Source: Derxia gummosa DSM 723 (GTDB lineage Bacteria; Pseudomonadota; Gammaproteobacteria; Burkholderiales; Burkholderiaceae_E). Taken from it: a DNA stretch of 64,000 nt. The notes under the pieces are model-generated. The model had not been told where the DNA came from, searched no databases, and saw only the letters and a program-made list of their open reading frames with translations. Both the position numbers and the translations under genes were made by a program. Positions 8,395 to 16,360 of the stretch are shown piece after piece; position 1 is the first letter of the stretch; the number at the start of each line of letters is the position of its first letter. The stretch lies in contig NZ_AXWS01000014.1 of assembly GCF_000482785.1 (NCBI RefSeq), positions 1-64,000 of the forward strand. Direction: 5' to 3'.

Positions 8395-10983
8395 ATGAAC
8401 TGGAAAGTAACTGACATCAAGTCACAACTCAACGAACTTCTCGACTCAGGTGATATATCCGATCGCATACCTCTCTTACTCATCAAGGAAGGATTCTGTG
8501 CCCCAATCGAATGTGAAATACTGGACTACAAAGAAAATTTCGAAGAGGATGATAAAAGCTACGCAAAGCTTATCAAAAAGATCGCCAGCTTTTACAATTC
8601 CTATGGCGGCTACCTAATATACGGCGTTACTGAAGTCGAGAGCGAGACAGTATTCGCCGTCACGTCAAAACAGCACACCGCACCAAACATAGAAAAAGTT
8701 AAAGCCCTCTGCAAGTCATATCTAGATGAGCGCATCGCTGTAACCATGGCTCAACATACATGCAAGAACACCAGCGACCAAGAATCAACAGTAAGCGTTT
8801 TACACATTCCAAGACGAACAAGCCAACTACCAGTTGCCTTTATTAAAGATGGCCCCAAGGACACTTTTACAAAGAAGCAGATTTACCATCGAAGTCGCGA
8901 CGAGTGCATCGAAGCAAAGGGTCATGAGATATTCGATCTCGCAGGGGAACGGCCTTCACCCTTCAGAATCAACGGCACGCCGTTTCGATACGGCATACTC
9001 GCAACCAGGCGCATTCAAACAAAACTCCCAGACAAGAATATCATCTGCCCAAATTTCATTGGACGAGCAGACCCCTTAAATCAACTTTGGAACTGGCTAG
9101 GAGATGACTTGAGCAGCATCAAACTACTTACCGGCGAAGGCGGACTTGGAAAGTCCAGCCTTGCGTACGAATTTGCTGTTCAAACATCAAAGCTCATCAA
9201 ATCGCCATTCGAGCAAATTGTTTGGCTAACCGCAAAGCAGAGACAATTTGACGGCAGCAAAGACAGCTATACAGATCTAGCAAACGCAGACTTCGCGAGC
9301 TATAGAGAACTACTAGAGTCAATTGCAGAAAACCTACCAGAGCCACTTACCACTCCGCTCAAAGAAATCTCCGATCGAGATTTGAAGCGAATAATAAAGA
9401 GCGGACTCACTCAATACCCATCACTATTCATTCTCGATGACATTGACTCGTTGACAACAGAAGAACAAAAGCAAGCCAGCGAAATAGGTCTTATGCTTGG
9501 AGCGATGCAGTCAAAAATACTACTCACAAATCGCCACGATCAAACTTACTCACCAGATACCACTATCCGCCTACACGGATTCTCCAGCCCAACGACTGGA
9601 GATGAATATGCACAGTACGTTGACAGCCTTTTCTTGCGAGGAATTCTTAGGAAAGAACTTTCGAGCAAGCAGTTGAGAGAATTACATTCGACCACCGAAG
9701 GCAGCCCGTTATATACGGAATCACTCTGCCGTCTATTTCGCTTCTCATCATTTGAAGAAGCGCTTAACCGATGGAAAAAGGAAGGGGGAGAAGGTGCACG
9801 CCGAGCCGCACTAGATCGAGAAATTCAACAACTCTCGCCAGAGGCGAAGAGAATATTGCTCGCCGCCGCCTTAGTAGGAAGAGCGTCCGTACCAAATCTT
9901 TCGGAAATAACCGAATGCAGCCTTGAAAAAGTTGAACAAGCCATTCAGGAGTTAAGCACCCTCCATTTAGTTAGTGGCGATCCGATCGGCGACACACCAA
10001 ACTTTATCGTTCCGTCAAACACCATCCGCTTAGTCAAGAACAGCGCCCAACTCTTAGCAACCGACCACAAGAAGATAGAGTTAAGAATAAAGGACTTAAG
10101 CCAACCCCTTAAGCATGGCAAAGGAAGAGATGATGTATCCCGACTTGCAATTACACAAGCACAAGCGCAAGTGCGCCAACACAAGCACATGGACGCGATT
10201 GCAACACTCACGGATGCAATTAAGCTCCGCCCCAAAAACGGGGATCTGAAGGGAGTAAAGGCAGAATTATTCATGCAAATACAACCACCGAGACATGAGG
10301 AAGCTCGCCGACTCGCAAGAGATGCAATTCAAATCGGATGCAATCGCCCAACAACATTTGACACATGGTTTGACGCAGAAATGCAAAGCGGCCATTATCC
10401 TGGCGCAATCGAAGCTGCAGAAATGGCACTGACCCGAGAAATTGGGCACAACCATGAGTGGCTCATGAAAAATGCAGCCGCACTTTTCACAAAAGCCACT
10501 AACAGTGGCATCGGAACCTCCCCCGCTGACAAATTATCGACACTCATACGAGCCAGCGAACTTATACACGAAGCAGTTAAGACAACCCGTGGAGAAACAA
10601 GCACAAAATATCAAAATGTCCGCTTCGATGTGCATGACCAAATTTGGTCAGTCATTATTGATGATGGATTGACCCGTCTAGATGAAATACGTATAGCGAG
10701 AGGGCAGCTCGAGAAATTTTGGCGCACTCAAGATGTGCGTTTGACGAACGCATCTCGCTGCATTGAAGTAGTCAACGCACTCATCAAGATTGCAAAATCG
10801 TCGGTGACGAATGAACGCGAAAACCGCATTGATCTGTATACAGAGGAGTTCAAGCTCTGCGAAAAACTCATTGATGCCAGACTCACTGAATACCCACAAG
10901 ACACACGGCACCCGCAGTTAATCGAGCGTTGGGAAAAGGCAAAGAACAAATTTCACGACACCCTAACAACATCAGGACAGTGA
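8395..10983 (+). CDS. AlbA_2-STAND NTPase-TPR protein, candidate defence gene
   Basis: An 862-residue multidomain protein. Residues about 38-185 resemble the AlbA_2/Schlafen-like putative nucleic-acid-binding domain (EILDYKENF, then IASFYNSYGGYLIYGV). Residues about 220-480 are a STAND/NB-ARC-type NTPase with Walker A GEGGLGKSS (247-255), Walker B LFILDDIDSLT (344-354), a sensor-like KILLTNRHD and a GxP-like GSPLYTESL. A winged-helix-like part follows (near 485-545), then helical repeats resembling TPRs (about 580-780). STAND proteins with such layouts act as sensors in anti-phage immunity and signalling; that role here is inference. The gene is far AT-richer than its neighbours, has a perfect AAGGAG 7 bases before the ATG, and sits alone, all signs of horizontal transfer. 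Confidence 0.8.
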   Translation: MNWKVTDIKSQLNELLDSGDISDRIPLLLIKEGFCAPIECEILDYKENFEEDDKSYAKLIKKIASFYNSYGGYLIYGVTEVESETVFAVTSKQHTAPNIEKVKALCKSYLDERIAVTMAQHTCKNTSDQESTVSVLHIPRRTSQLPVAFIKDGPKDTFTKKQIYHRSRDECIEAKGHEIFDLAGERPSPFRINGTPFRYGILATRRIQTKLPDKNIICPNFIGRADPLNQLWNWLGDDLSSIKLLTGEGGLGKSSLAYEFAVQTSKLIKSPFEQIVWLTAKQRQFDGSKDSYTDLANADFASYRELLESIAENLPEPLTTPLKEISDRDLKRIIKSGLTQYPSLFILDDIDSLTTEEQKQASEIGLMLGAMQSKILLTNRHDQTYSPDTTIRLHGFSSPTTGDEYAQYVDSLFLRGILRKELSSKQLRELHSTTEGSPLYTESLCRLFRFSSFEEALNRWKKEGGEGARRAALDREIQQLSPEAKRILLAAALVGRASVPNLSEITECSLEKVEQAIQELSTLHLVSGDPIGDTPNFIVPSNTIRLVKNSAQLLATDHKKIELRIKDLSQPLKHGKGRDDVSRLAITQAQAQVRQHKHMDAIATLTDAIKLRPKNGDLKGVKAELFMQIQPPRHEEARRLARDAIQIGCNRPTTFDTWFDAEMQSGHYPGAIEAAEMALTREIGHNHEWLMKNAAALFTKATNSGIGTSPADKLSTLIRASELIHEAVKTTRGETSTKYQNVRFDVHDQIWSVIIDDGLTRLDEIRIARGQLEKFWRTQDVRLTNASRCIEVVNALIKIAKSSVTNERENRIDLYTEEFKLCEKLIDARLTEYPQDTRHPQLIERWEKAKNKFHDTLTTSGQ

Positions 10984-11184
10984 TAAACGTCGACGGCCAC
11001 AAATACGCCGAGGCAATTAGTAGACGATTTGAAATTCCCAACATTTCACAGGACCCTACTGTTGCACAGGTACTTCTATGTACGTTTGGAGGAGCATCTT
11101 CACACCCCTTGCATCGTACTTCAGCCAATTAAATCAATTGGTAGCAGGCTTGCAGAAGATTAATAGCCTGTTTGAAAATGCCCC
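10984..11184. other. AT-rich intergenic tail of the foreign patch
   Basis: About 200 bases between the STAND gene and the IS transposase. Base composition is like that of the STAND gene until about 11170. A short inverted repeat, CCAATT and AATTGG with five bases between, lies near 11125-11141. No gene with start, ribosome site and plausible protein is supported, and no strong terminator is seen. Confidence 0.5.
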
Positions 11185-11934
11185 TCAAAAGCAAATGCGC
11201 CGCATGAGCATGCTGCTTATGGCGATCTGAATCATCGCCTCGGCGGTATCGATGCGGCGCTCGTAATCGCGCACGAGGCGGCGCCAATGCGCCATCCAGC
11301 CGAAGGTGCGCTCGACCACCCAGCGGCGCGGCAGCACTTCGAAGCCGATCTGGCCTTCGCGGCGGCGCACGACTTCAACGACGAAATCAAGCATTGCCGC
11401 CTTGTTCATCAGCGCGGTGCGGTCATACGCCCCATCGGCGAAGAAATGCTTGATGCCGGGCCAGCGCTTCTTGAGGGCATCGAGCACGGCAATCGCACCG
11501 GTGCTGTCGGCAATGTCGGCGGGCGTGAGATTGACCATCAGCAGGCGTCCGTCGCTATCGACGGCGATATGGCGCTTGCGACCGACGATTTTCTTGTTGG
11601 CGTCGTAGCCCTGTTTGCCTGCGTGCGGCGCCTTGACGCTCTGGCTGTCGAGCACGCCCGCCGTGGGCCAGTCGCGCCCGTTGGCCTGTCGGTCGATCAT
11701 GAGGACAACTTCGTGCAGCGTCGCGAACAGGAAGCGCCGCAGTAGTTGCCGGAACCACCAGTAGATCGTCTGCCAGGGGCCGAAATCGTGCGGCAGCATT
11801 CGCCAGCCGCAGCCCGAGCGCACGAGATAGCGCAAGGCGTTGATGACTTCGCGAAGATCCATCCGGCGCTTGCGGCCCGTGCGCCCGACCGCCGGGAGCA
11901 GGGGCTGCAAGGCTGCCCATTCCGCGTCGGCCAT
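11185..11934 (-). mobile_element. IS5-family (IS427-like) transposase
   Basis: DDE transposase of 249 residues, full length for this IS5 subgroup. It opens MADAEWAALQPLLP with a DUF4096-type N-terminal part (RRMDLREVINALRYLVRSG). The DDE core shows D in GVLDSQSVKAP, D in HFFADGAYD and E in RWVVERTFGW. The ATG at 11934 fits the usual family start; the reading frame stays open upstream but runs antisense through vapB, so the longer version is not credible. The left tip may begin near AGCCTGTTTGAAAATGCC (about 11164) and the right tip near 11980, but the ends match poorly and no target duplication was found. A decayed copy of the same transposase lies at 36828. Confidence 0.88.
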
Positions 11935-11993
11935 GTCGCTCAGGCAGGGATTGGTGTTCTTCGCCGGATTGAATAGACCGCAACGCTCATCAC

Positions 11994-12015
11994 GGCATAT
12001 GCTGCTGCATATGCC
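11994..12015. promoter_or_regulatory. Probable VapBC operator palindrome
   Basis: Perfect inverted repeat GGCATATG and CATATGCC with a 6-base spacer, 21 bases before the vapB start. Type II toxin-antitoxin operons usually repress themselves through such a palindrome bound by the antitoxin. The IS element ends only about 15-20 bases upstream, so the insertion stops just short of the operator. Confidence 0.65.
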
Positions 12016-12036
12016 ACATCCACGACAGGTCGCATC

Positions 12037-12279
12037 ATGACGCTCGAAGAACGCACCGTTTCCATCTTCCGCAATGGACGCAACCAAGCCATTCGCATTC
12101 CGCGCGAGTTCGAACTGTCGGGCACTCAGGCGCTCATGCGGCGCGAAGGCTCGAAGCTGATCATCGAGCCGCTGCAAACCGGCAATCGCCTGCTTGCCTT
12201 TCTCGACGCGGCCGAACCGCTCGACGAGTCCCTGCCCGAGATCGAGGACACGCCCGCCGCCGACGAGGACGTGCTGTGA
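12037..12279 (+). CDS. vapB: VapB-type antitoxin, AbrB/SpoVT fold
   Basis: Antitoxin of 80 residues. Residues 6-45 form a swapped-hairpin AbrB-like DNA-binding domain (TVSIFRNGRNQAIRIPREFEL), and the acidic tail (PEIEDTPAADEDVL) is the usual toxin-wrapping part. It should neutralise the VapC below and repress the operon at the palindrome upstream. The stop overlaps the toxin start (GTGA), so the two are translationally coupled. Confidence 0.88.
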   Translation: MTLEERTVSIFRNGRNQAIRIPREFELSGTQALMRREGSKLIIEPLQTGNRLLAFLDAAEPLDESLPEIEDTPAADEDVL

Positions 12280-12701
12280 GCGATGGTCACGCCTTCCTGC
12301 TCGACACCAACATCCTCTCGGCTCTCACCCGCGATCCGCACGGTGTGGTCCGCGACCGGCTTTGCGCCGCGCTGCCGCTGACCGCCTGCACGAGCATCGT
12401 CGTCGCGGCCGAACTGCGATACGGACTCAGCAAGGGCGTGTCCGCGCGCCTGCGCGAACGCGTCGAGGGTCTGCTGGCGAGCATCGATGTGCTGCCATTC
12501 GACGCCCCGGCCGACGAGCATTACGGCGACATCCGCGCGACGCTGCAACGGCTCGGTCAGCCGATCGGCCTGAACGACCTGCTCATCGCCGCGCATGCCC
12601 GCGCGCTCGGACTGACGCTCGTCACCCACAACACCCGCGAGTTCGAACGGGTGCCGGGACTGAAGGTCGAAGACTGGCTTTCGACCGGCGCAGGGGGATG
12701 A
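12276..12701 (+). CDS. vapC: VapC toxin, PIN-domain ribonuclease
   Basis: PIN-domain endoribonuclease of 141 residues starting at GTG. The metal-binding acidic residues are present: Asp10 in FLLDTNIL, Glu46 in VVAAELRYG and Asp100 in GLNDLLIAAHAR, with the THNTREFERV element near the end. Family members cleave initiator tRNA or rRNA; the target here is unknown. Composition is host-like, so this pair may be resident rather than part of the foreign patch upstream. Confidence 0.9.
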   Translation: MSDGHAFLLDTNILSALTRDPHGVVRDRLCAALPLTACTSIVVAAELRYGLSKGVSARLRERVEGLLASIDVLPFDAPADEHYGDIRATLQRLGQPIGLNDLLIAAHARALGLTLVTHNTREFERVPGLKVEDWLSTGAGG

Positions 12702-12759
12702 TGGTCGGGCGCTACTCGCATCACGCCGCGCCGCCCGCGCGGCGCCGCCCGCCGCCGCC

Positions 12760-13404
12760 ATGTACCTCCCCGCCCACTTCGCCGCCCCCTCCCCCGACGC
12801 CCTGCACGCGCTCATCCGCGCCCACCCGCTCGCGACCGTCATCCTCGCCGCCGCCGACGCGCCCGACGCCGACCACATCCCGCTCCACCTGCACCTGCCG
12901 CCCGACGGCCCGGCGCTGCTGCGCGGCCATGTCGCGCGCGCCAATCCGCTCTGGCGCCGGCTCGCCGACGCGCCGCGCGCGCTCGCCGTCTTCCACGGGC
13001 CGTCGGCCTATGTGTCGCCGGACTGGTATCCGTCCAAGCATGCGCACCACCGCGCGGTGCCGACGTGGAACTACGCGGTCGCGCATGCGCACGGGCGGCT
13101 GCGCGCTATCGATGACGCCGGCTGGCTGCGCGACTTCCTCGCCGGACTGACGGCCGACCACGAGGCGGCGCGCCCGCGTCCGTGGGCGCTCGGCGACGCG
13201 CCGGCCGACTACCTGGAGAAGATGCTCGCGGCCGTCGTCGGCATCGAGCTGACGGTCGAGCGGCTGACGGGCAAGTTCAAGCTGAGCCAGAACCGGCCGG
13301 CGGAAGATCGCGCGGGCGTGGCGGCCGGCCTGCGCGCCGAGACCGGCGCGGCGGGCGAGGCGATGGCGCGGCTTGTCGACGGAGAGCACGACTCCCCGAC
13401 CTGA
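12760..13404 (+). CDS. paiB: PaiB-family FMN-binding protein
   Basis: A 214-residue protein of the PaiB (FMN-binding negative transcriptional regulator) family, with a split-barrel flavin fold. It opens MYLPAHFAAPSPDALHALIR. Family landmarks are HIPLHLH, GHVARANPLWRR, SAYVSPDWYPSK and VPTWNYAVAHAHG, and near the C-terminus KFKLSQNRPAEDRAGV. In Bacillus PaiB represses sporulation and protease genes; in proteobacteria its role is unclear. It starts 58 bases after vapC and has no obvious functional link to its neighbours. Confidence 0.88.
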   Translation: MYLPAHFAAPSPDALHALIRAHPLATVILAAADAPDADHIPLHLHLPPDGPALLRGHVARANPLWRRLADAPRALAVFHGPSAYVSPDWYPSKHAHHRAVPTWNYAVAHAHGRLRAIDDAGWLRDFLAGLTADHEAARPRPWALGDAPADYLEKMLAAVVGIELTVERLTGKFKLSQNRPAEDRAGVAAGLRAETGAAGEAMARLVDGEHDSPT

Positions 13405-13459
13405 CCGCCAACAACACGCCACGGCACAAGCCGGTCACGCACCGCGAGGAACACGCTTC

Positions 13460-13696
13460 ATGTCAGACGCCAGCCCCACCACCTGCCCGCTCTGCCACCA
13501 GCCCAATCGCTGCGGCATTTCCGACTTCGCCAACTGCTGGTGCCGCGCCCTGCCCGTCCCGCCCGCGCTGCTCGCCACCCTCCCGCCCGAGCTGCGCGGC
13601 AAGGCCTGCCTTTGCCGCAACTGCATCGAATCCTGGCTCGCCGCCCATCCGCCCGCCGGGGATGAAAAAAAGGCGGCCCCGGGCAACCCCGGCTGA
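13460..13696 (+). CDS. Small cysteine-rich CWC-family protein
   Basis: A 78-residue protein with CPLCHQPNRCG, then CWC, then CLCRNCI: the pattern of the cysteine-rich CWC family, probably metal-binding. The ATG at 13460 follows GAGGA by 9 bases. The C-terminal end (DEKKAAPGNPG) is encoded by the arm of the terminator that serves the convergent phasin gene. Function is unknown. Confidence 0.8.
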   Translation: MSDASPTTCPLCHQPNRCGISDFANCWCRALPVPPALLATLPPELRGKACLCRNCIESWLAAHPPAGDEKKAAPGNPG

Positions 13697-13704
13697 CCGC
13701 CTTT
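13665..13704 (-). terminator. Terminator of the phasin operon, overlapping the CWC gene end
   Basis: The arms AAAGGCGG and CCGCCTTT enclose a C/G-rich centre, with seven A on the plus strand giving a T-run when read on the minus strand. It lies 37 bases past the phasin stop. The stop codon of the CWC gene sits within the loop, so both convergent genes may use it. Confidence 0.75.
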
Positions 13705-13740
13705 CGCGTTCCGCGCCGCCGTCATGGCGCGCGGCCGTGT

Positions 13741-14436
13741 TCAGCGCGGCTTGCGCGCCCGTGCCGCCCGCTTCGGCGCGGCGGCAACGGCCTCCGCCGA
13801 TACCGCGCCCGCATCCGCCACGGCCGGCGCCGACGCCGCGCCCTCCTCCGACGGCGCACCGATCGTCGCGGCGCCCACCGCCGGCAGCGGCTCCACATGC
13901 GCGGCCGACTTGCCGATCACGCCCACCGCGGGCTCGATGCCCGGCGCGGGCTGGGGTGCGACGGCCGCGTCGTCCTCCACGCCATCGACGCGCCCCGCCG
14001 CCGACAGCCGCTGCTCGGCCCAGTACGCATAGTTGACCTGCACGTTCTCCATCAGCTCGGCGTAGGCGGCCATCTGGTTGGCCAGCAGCGCGCCGAACTG
14101 CGCGAACACGTTGTATTCCTGGAGCACGAACTTGCTGAGCGTCTTGGCCTGCTGGAGCTGCTCGTACTCGCCGGCGATGGCGGTCACGCCTTCGACGAAG
14201 GCGCGCTGCTGGTTCTGGAGGCGCTGGAGCACGGCCATCTGCATCTGCATGAGGTCGGCCCAGGTCTTGTGGTCGAAGCGCAGCGGCAGCACGGCGGCGC
14301 TGAGCGCGCCGTCATAGACGGCGCGGTTGCCCACCTGGCCGACCATCTGGCCGAACTTGACGAGCCGGCGCAGCGGCGCGGGCACGGCGGCTTCGGCCTC
14401 GGCCTGCAAGGACGGGGCGGGATTGGCTTGTTGCAT
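13741..14436 (-). CDS. Phasin-family protein (PHA granule-associated)
   Basis: A 231-residue protein with an amphipathic helical core (about residues 25-150: DHKTWADLMQMQMAVLQRLQNQQ, FVLQEYNVFAQFGALLANQM) like phasins that coat polyhydroxyalkanoate granules. An Ala/Pro/Val-rich tail follows, ending in the basic RAARARKPR. Of two nearby ATGs, the second (14436) lies 6 bases after GAGGAG and was preferred over the one touching it (14442). It is 25 bases downstream of the PHA depolymerase gene, so they form one operon for granule turnover. Confidence 0.75.
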   Translation of the reverse strand: MQQANPAPSLQAEAEAAVPAPLRRLVKFGQMVGQVGNRAVYDGALSAAVLPLRFDHKTWADLMQMQMAVLQRLQNQQRAFVEGVTAIAGEYEQLQQAKTLSKFVLQEYNVFAQFGALLANQMAAYAELMENVQVNYAYWAEQRLSAAGRVDGVEDDAAVAPQPAPGIEPAVGVIGKSAAHVEPLPAVGAATIGAPSEEGAASAPAVADAGAVSAEAVAAAPKRAARARKPR

Positions 14437-14461
14437 GGTCATCTCCTCGGGTGCGACCGGC

Positions 14462-15508
14462 TCAGGCGCCGAGCCGGTCGAGCATGCGCGCGATCGCGGC
14501 GATCTGCGGCGCGGCCTGGGTGAAGTAGTCGGCGCCGGTGTAGCCCCACCAGTCCCAGCAGCCTTCGGGGTTGAGCGTGGTCGAGTCGTCCATGCCCTCG
14601 GCCTGCGGGAAGAGCACGACGATGTCGTTGGCGTCGGCGATCTCGATGTAGCCGGTGGTGGTGACGTAGCGGTTGCCGTAGGGCGGGTTGTTGGCGGTGT
14701 CGGCGCGGCCGTTCACGTAGTTCACGTAGTTGTAGCCCTGCTTGCAACCGTGCAGCGCGATGTGCACGCGTGCGGGCGCGCCCTCTTCCACCGCGCGCGG
14801 CACCCAGGCGTAGCCGAAGCGGCTCATGCTCGGCGCGGCCTCGCCAAAGAACTCGGTCTGGTCGAAGCGCACGAGGCGGCCGGTGGGCCGGTCGGTCGCG
14901 GGCTTGAGCCAGGGGTAGATGTGGTGCAGCACCTCGTGCGACTGCACGAAGTCGCCACGGTTGATGAAGGGCGGGAAGTTGGTGCCGAGGTCGTTGTCCT
15001 CGGGGTTCATCGTGATGATCGAATGGCCGGCCGGGACGTGGTCCACGAAGCGCAGACGCTCGCCGGTGACGCCGAGCAGCTCGTAGAAGCGCTTCGTCTG
15101 CGCCACGACCGACGAGGCGACGACGGTGTCCTTGCTACCCGTGAAGACGTACACGCGGTCGTCGCCGAGGTTGGCGATCGGGTCGATGCCGCCTTCGGCC
15201 GCGACGTTGCGCGCGAGGCGCAGCGAGTGGGCGGCGTCCGGCCCCACCGACGGCACGAGCGGCGCCATGCAGATGTAGAGCGCGTTCTGGGTGCGCGAGT
15301 CGTCGGGCGTGAAGGCCGCGCGCGGGAAGGACTCCGACGCGCGCCACGGCCCGCCCGCGATGACGCCCGCGCCGCAGAAGCGCGACGACAGCGCGACGTG
15401 CAGCTGCACCGTCATGAATGCGCCCGACGACAGGCCGGACACCGAACTCTCGCCGGCCACGACGTTGTAGCTGGCGAGCTGTTCGACCTTGGGACTGATG
15501 CTGCTCAT
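14462..15508 (-). CDS. Short-chain PHA depolymerase, type 2 catalytic domain, no signal peptide
   Basis: A 348-residue alpha/beta hydrolase that should cut poly(3-hydroxybutyrate). The lipase-box nucleophile is Ser27 in GLSSGAF, close to the N-terminus. Candidate Asp is in FTGSKDTVV and His in VPAGHSI. The HGCKQG oxyanion element comes after the triad, the permuted order of type 2 extracellular depolymerases. No signal peptide precedes the domain, so it is probably cytoplasmic, in keeping with the phasin next door. GGAGGAGG lies upstream of the ATG. The C-terminus carries CWDWWGYTG and YFTQAAPQI. Confidence 0.85.
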   Translation of the reverse strand: MSSISPKVEQLASYNVVAGESSVSGLSSGAFMTVQLHVALSSRFCGAGVIAGGPWRASESFPRAAFTPDDSRTQNALYICMAPLVPSVGPDAAHSLRLARNVAAEGGIDPIANLGDDRVYVFTGSKDTVVASSVVAQTKRFYELLGVTGERLRFVDHVPAGHSIITMNPEDNDLGTNFPPFINRGDFVQSHEVLHHIYPWLKPATDRPTGRLVRFDQTEFFGEAAPSMSRFGYAWVPRAVEEGAPARVHIALHGCKQGYNYVNYVNGRADTANNPPYGNRYVTTTGYIEIADANDIVVLFPQAEGMDDSTTLNPEGCWDWWGYTGADYFTQAAPQIAAIARMLDRLGA

Positions 15509-15907
15509 GTACCGCCTCCTCCGGCCGCTCCGGGCCGCTGACAGGGTGTGTGTGCAGGCGCCCGGCTTCGCGCACGACGCGAGTGTCGCGCCGGTCGGGC
15601 GCAGCGATCATCGGCGCGGGCCATGGCGGGCGTGCTGCGCTGCGGCGACGCGGGCGTGACTTATGGCACGTCGGGGATGCGCGGCGAAGAAGGGGCGGTT
15701 TCGGCTCAGGGAAGGTCCGGGGTCGGGCAGGCAGCGCGTCGTGGCGCCGGGATGAGCGCCCATCGCCGCGACCGGACGCCGCGCTGTTGCGCCGCAATCT
15801 CCCAATCCACCAAGGGCTTTCGGGCTGTTCGGGGCGCAGTGGGCAAGTCGGCCATCATCGCGGCCTCGCGCGGGCTGCCGCGCCGCAACACGCTGTCGAG
15901 GGTCGTC
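15509..15907. other. Divergent intergenic region, no gene supported
   Basis: About 400 bases between the minus-strand depolymerase and the plus-strand PACE pump. Long open frames exist only because of high GC. The extension upstream of the PACE start is Arg/Gly-rich and unlike the family. It must hold the promoters of both genes, but no convincing -35/-10 pair or operator was recognised. Confidence 0.5.
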
Positions 15908-16360
15908 ATGTCGCTGCACAAGTCGCGCGCCGAGCGCATCTGCCAGGCGCTGGTGTTCGAAGCGCTCGCCATCGTCATCGCCACGCCGCTGTTTGCCTGG
16001 GCCATGGGTACGGGCATGGGCGAGATGGGCGTGCTGACCTTCGCCAACTGCCTGATCGCGCTGGTGTGGAACGTGGGCTTCAACACCGGCTTCGACGCGC
16101 TGCTGCGCCGCGCCGGCCGCAGCAAGACGGTGGCGGCACGCGTGGTTCACGCGCTGCTGTTCGAGGCCGGGCTGTTCGCGCTGACGCTGCCGCTGGCGAT
16201 GTGGTGGCTGGAGATCGGGCTGGCCGAGGCCTTCGCGCTGGAGGTGGGCATGGTGCTGTTCTTTCTGCCCTACTCCTACGTCTATCACTGGGGCTGGGAT
16301 GTGCTGCGCGCGAGATGGCTGGCGCGCCGCGCGAGGCGGTCGAGCGCGACCAGCGCATAG
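15908..16360 (+). CDS. PACE-family small multidrug efflux protein
   Basis: A 150-residue inner-membrane protein with four predicted helices in two tandem bacterial-transmembrane-pair units. The family motifs are readable: RICQALVFEALAI at the start, LVWNVGFNTGFD, RVVHALLFEAGLF and YSYVYHWGWD. Relatives such as AceI export biocides like chlorhexidine using the proton gradient; the substrate here is unknown. Where most members have YNW, this one has YHW in the second unit. The ATG at 15908 gives the standard short N-terminus. The last 76 bases overlap the tail of the convergent gene. Confidence 0.85.
   Translation: MSLHKSRAERICQALVFEALAIVIATPLFAWAMGTGMGEMGVLTFANCLIALVWNVGFNTGFDALLRRAGRSKTVAARVVHALLFEAGLFALTLPLAMWWLEIGLAEAFALEVGMVLFFLPYSYVYHWGWDVLRARWLARRARRSSATSA

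Noticed and set aside
10929-11132. Small plus-strand frame overlapping the end of the STAND gene
   Set aside because: It lies mostly within the STAND gene in another frame and beyond it shows no conserved pattern or ribosome site.
11935-12177. N-terminal extension of the IS5-family transposase
   Set aside because: It runs antisense through the vapB operator and gene and does not match transposase N-termini.
15548-15907. Upstream extension of the PACE gene
   Set aside because: Arg/Gly/Ala-rich translation with no family likeness; the normal PACE start is at 15908.
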